In this document: positions 62,752 through 64,000 of the stretch, one piece after another
Layout: every line of letters begins with the position of its first letter
How positions within the stretch are numbered: the first letter of the stretch is position 1
Assembly: GCA_030440445.1 (NCBI GenBank)
Contig: CP098528.1
Coordinates: 3,782,001 to 3,846,000 of the forward strand
Direction: 5' to 3'
DNA length: 64,000 nucleotides
Source of the DNA: Halomonas sp. KG2
GTDB taxonomy: Bacteria; Pseudomonadota; Gammaproteobacteria; Pseudomonadales; Halomonadaceae
Position numbers and translations under genes: made by a program
The notes under the pieces: generated by a model
The model's database searches: none
Told to the model about the DNA's origin: nothing
Seen by the model: the letters and a program-made list of their open reading frames with translations, nothing else

Positions 62752-64000
62752 TTATAGACCGCCAACGCAGACGTATTTCAGTTCAGTAAACTCATCTAAC
62801 CCGTGGTGGGAACCTTCACGCCCCAATCCGGACTCTTTCACGCCGCCAAACGGCGCCAGTTCGGTAGAAATCAACCCTTCATTGACACCAACCATGCCGT
62901 ATTCCAACTGCTCCATGGTGTGCCAGATACGGCGGTAACCCGTGGCGTAGAAGTAGGCCGCCAAGCCAAACGGCGTATCGTTGGCCATGGCGATCGCTTC
63001 TTCATCACGCTGGAAACGGAACACTGGCGCGACGGGCCCGAAGGTTTCTTCATCGGCCACCGCCATCTGGGTGGTTACGTCAGCAAGCACCGTGGGCGTG
63101 AAGAAGCGCGAGCCTGCGGCGTGGGGCTTGCCGCCGCAGAGCAGTCGTGCGCCATGATTCACCGCGTCGTCTACGTGACGCTGCACTTTTTCCACCGCCG
63201 CTTGGTTAATCAGCGGGCCAATGGTGCTGCCTTCCGTTAAACCATCGCCGACCTTCAGCGCGCTAACTCGCTCGGTCAGCTTACTGACAAACGCGTCGTA
63301 AACACCGTCCTGCACCAGGAAGCGGTTGGTACACACGCAGGTTTGCCCGGCGTTACGGAATTTTGAGGCAATCGCACCCTCTACGGCGGCATCCACATCA
63401 GCGTCATCAAAGACGATAAACGGCGCGTTGCCGCCCAGTTCCATAGCGGTTTTCTTCACCGTGCTCGCGCACTGAGCAAGCAGGTGCTTACCCACCGGCG
63501 TCGAGCCAGTAAACGAGACTTTACGCACCCGTGAGTCGGTGGTGAGCACTTCACCCACCGCTGCCGGTTTTGAGGCGGTAATCACATTAATGGTGCCGGC
63601 TGGCAGGCCTGCTTCAAGCGCCAAGTAGGCCGTTGCCAACGCGGTTAACGGCGTCGCTTCGGCGGGCTTAATCACCACGGTGCAGCCTGCGGCCAAGGCC
63701 GGGGCGCACTTGCGGGTAATCATCGCCAGGGGGAAGTTCCACGGGGTAATCGCTGCTACCACGCCGACCGGCTCGCGCAGCACCATGAGGCGCTTGTCCG
63801 CGCCGTGACTAGGCAGGGTTTCCCCGGCCATACGCTTGGCTTCTTCAGCGAAAAACTCAATAAATGAGGCGCCGTAGGTCACTTCGCCCTTGGCTTCTGC
63901 TAGCGGCTTGCCCTGCTCCAGGGTCATCAAGCGGGCTAAGTCATCGGCGTGTTCATTGATCAACTCAAACCAGCGGCGCAGCAATGCCGAGCGCTGTTTC
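62752..64000 (-). CDS. gabD: Succinate-semialdehyde dehydrogenase (N-terminal part outside window)
   Basis: The frame is open to base 64000 (upstream of residue LLRRW reads KQRSA), so the first 60-70 residues are missing. Visible: LMTLEQGKPLAEAKGE, ITPWNFPLAMITRKCAPALAAG, VSFTGSTPVGKHLL, MELGGNAPFIVFDDAD and the catalytic Cys in NAGQTCVCTNRF. It oxidises succinate semialdehyde to succinate, mostly with NADP+ in this class. First gene of gabD-gabT. Confidence 0.94.
   Translation of the reverse strand, partial: KQRSALLRRWFELINEHADDLARLMTLEQGKPLAEAKGEVTYGASFIEFFAEEAKRMAGETLPSHGADKRLMVLREPVGVVAAITPWNFPLAMITRKCAPALAAGCTVVIKPAEATPLTALATAYLALEAGLPAGTINVITASKPAAVGEVLTTDSRVRKVSFTGSTPVGKHLLAQCASTVKKTAMELGGNAPFIVFDDADVDAAVEGAIASKFRNAGQTCVCTNRFLVQDGVYDAFVSKLTERVSALKVGDGLTEGSTIGPLINQAAVEKVQRHVDDAVNHGARLLCGGKPHAAGSRFFTPTVLADVTTQMAVADEETFGPVAPVFRFQRDEEAIAMANDTPFGLAAYFYATGYRRIWHTMEQLEYGMVGVNEGLISTELAPFGGVKESGLGREGSHHGLDEFTELKYVCVGGL

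Overview
The window looks like chromosomal DNA of a moderately GC-rich gammaproteobacterium, most likely a halophile of the Halomonas/Vreelandella group. This rests on protein style, dense gene packing, many transporters for small nitrogen compounds, and the mix of loci (Cys-type formate dehydrogenase with DUF3305/DUF3306 partners, reductive pyrimidine catabolism, a phosphatidylcholine synthase). It is an inference from sequence alone. No tRNA, rRNA, CRISPR, complete insertion sequence or prophage was seen.

Layout. 1-1.5 kb: end of a diguanylate cyclase gene and two CheW-like genes. 1.5-17.2 kb: a molybdoenzyme region. A three-subunit membrane formate dehydrogenase with its maturation factors runs leftward (4Fe-4S protein, TorD-like chaperone, small Tat protein, alpha, beta, gamma; DUF3305/DUF3306 pair upstream). 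fdhD-mobA-moeA-moaA and a COG0523 GTPase run rightward from the divergent promoter region. A second moeA with moaB lies beyond the dehydrogenase terminator. 17.1-20.3 kb: a large PAS/GGDEF/EAL membrane sensor. 20.4-28.8 kb: pyrimidine catabolism (LysR, NCS1 permease, beta-ureidopropionase, dihydropyrimidinase, PreT, PreA). 28.9-34.7 kb: an orphan iron-siderophore binding protein and an RND pump with a divergent TetR gene over a 28-bp perfect palindrome. 34.7-37.5 kb: a MITE-like repeat, then codB-codA. 37.5-38.3 kb: an FMN riboswitch controlling one lumazine synthase gene. 38.3-49.6 kb: accessory genes (GNAT, two MocR regulators, fasciclin with ECF sigma and anti-sigma, tag, pcs, DUF1127-PhzF, GST/TetR pair, nucleoside-gate membrane protein). 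49.7-59.5 kb: Lrp, a RutR-like regulator, methylmalonate-semialdehyde dehydrogenase, an omega-aminotransferase, and a divergent operon of DUF3311 protein, Na+/solute symporter, FadR regulator, M20 carbamoylase and amidase. 59.9-61.3 kb: an AT-rich NUDIX-HAD insert that appears to cut off a photolyase-like gene start. 61.4-64 kb: gabT and the partial gabD.

How the parts fit. CodBA can deliver uracil from cytosine. PreTA, dihydropyrimidinase and the nitrilase-type ureidopropionase convert uracil to beta-alanine. The aminotransferase and MmsA at 50.8-53.7 kb can take beta-alanine to malonate semialdehyde and acetyl-CoA. The RutR-like regulator beside them is a plausible sensor. The symporter/M20/amidase operon next door looks like an uncharacterised route for importing and hydrolysing an N-carbamoyl or amide compound into the same pool. 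This is the window's best candidate for a poorly described system.
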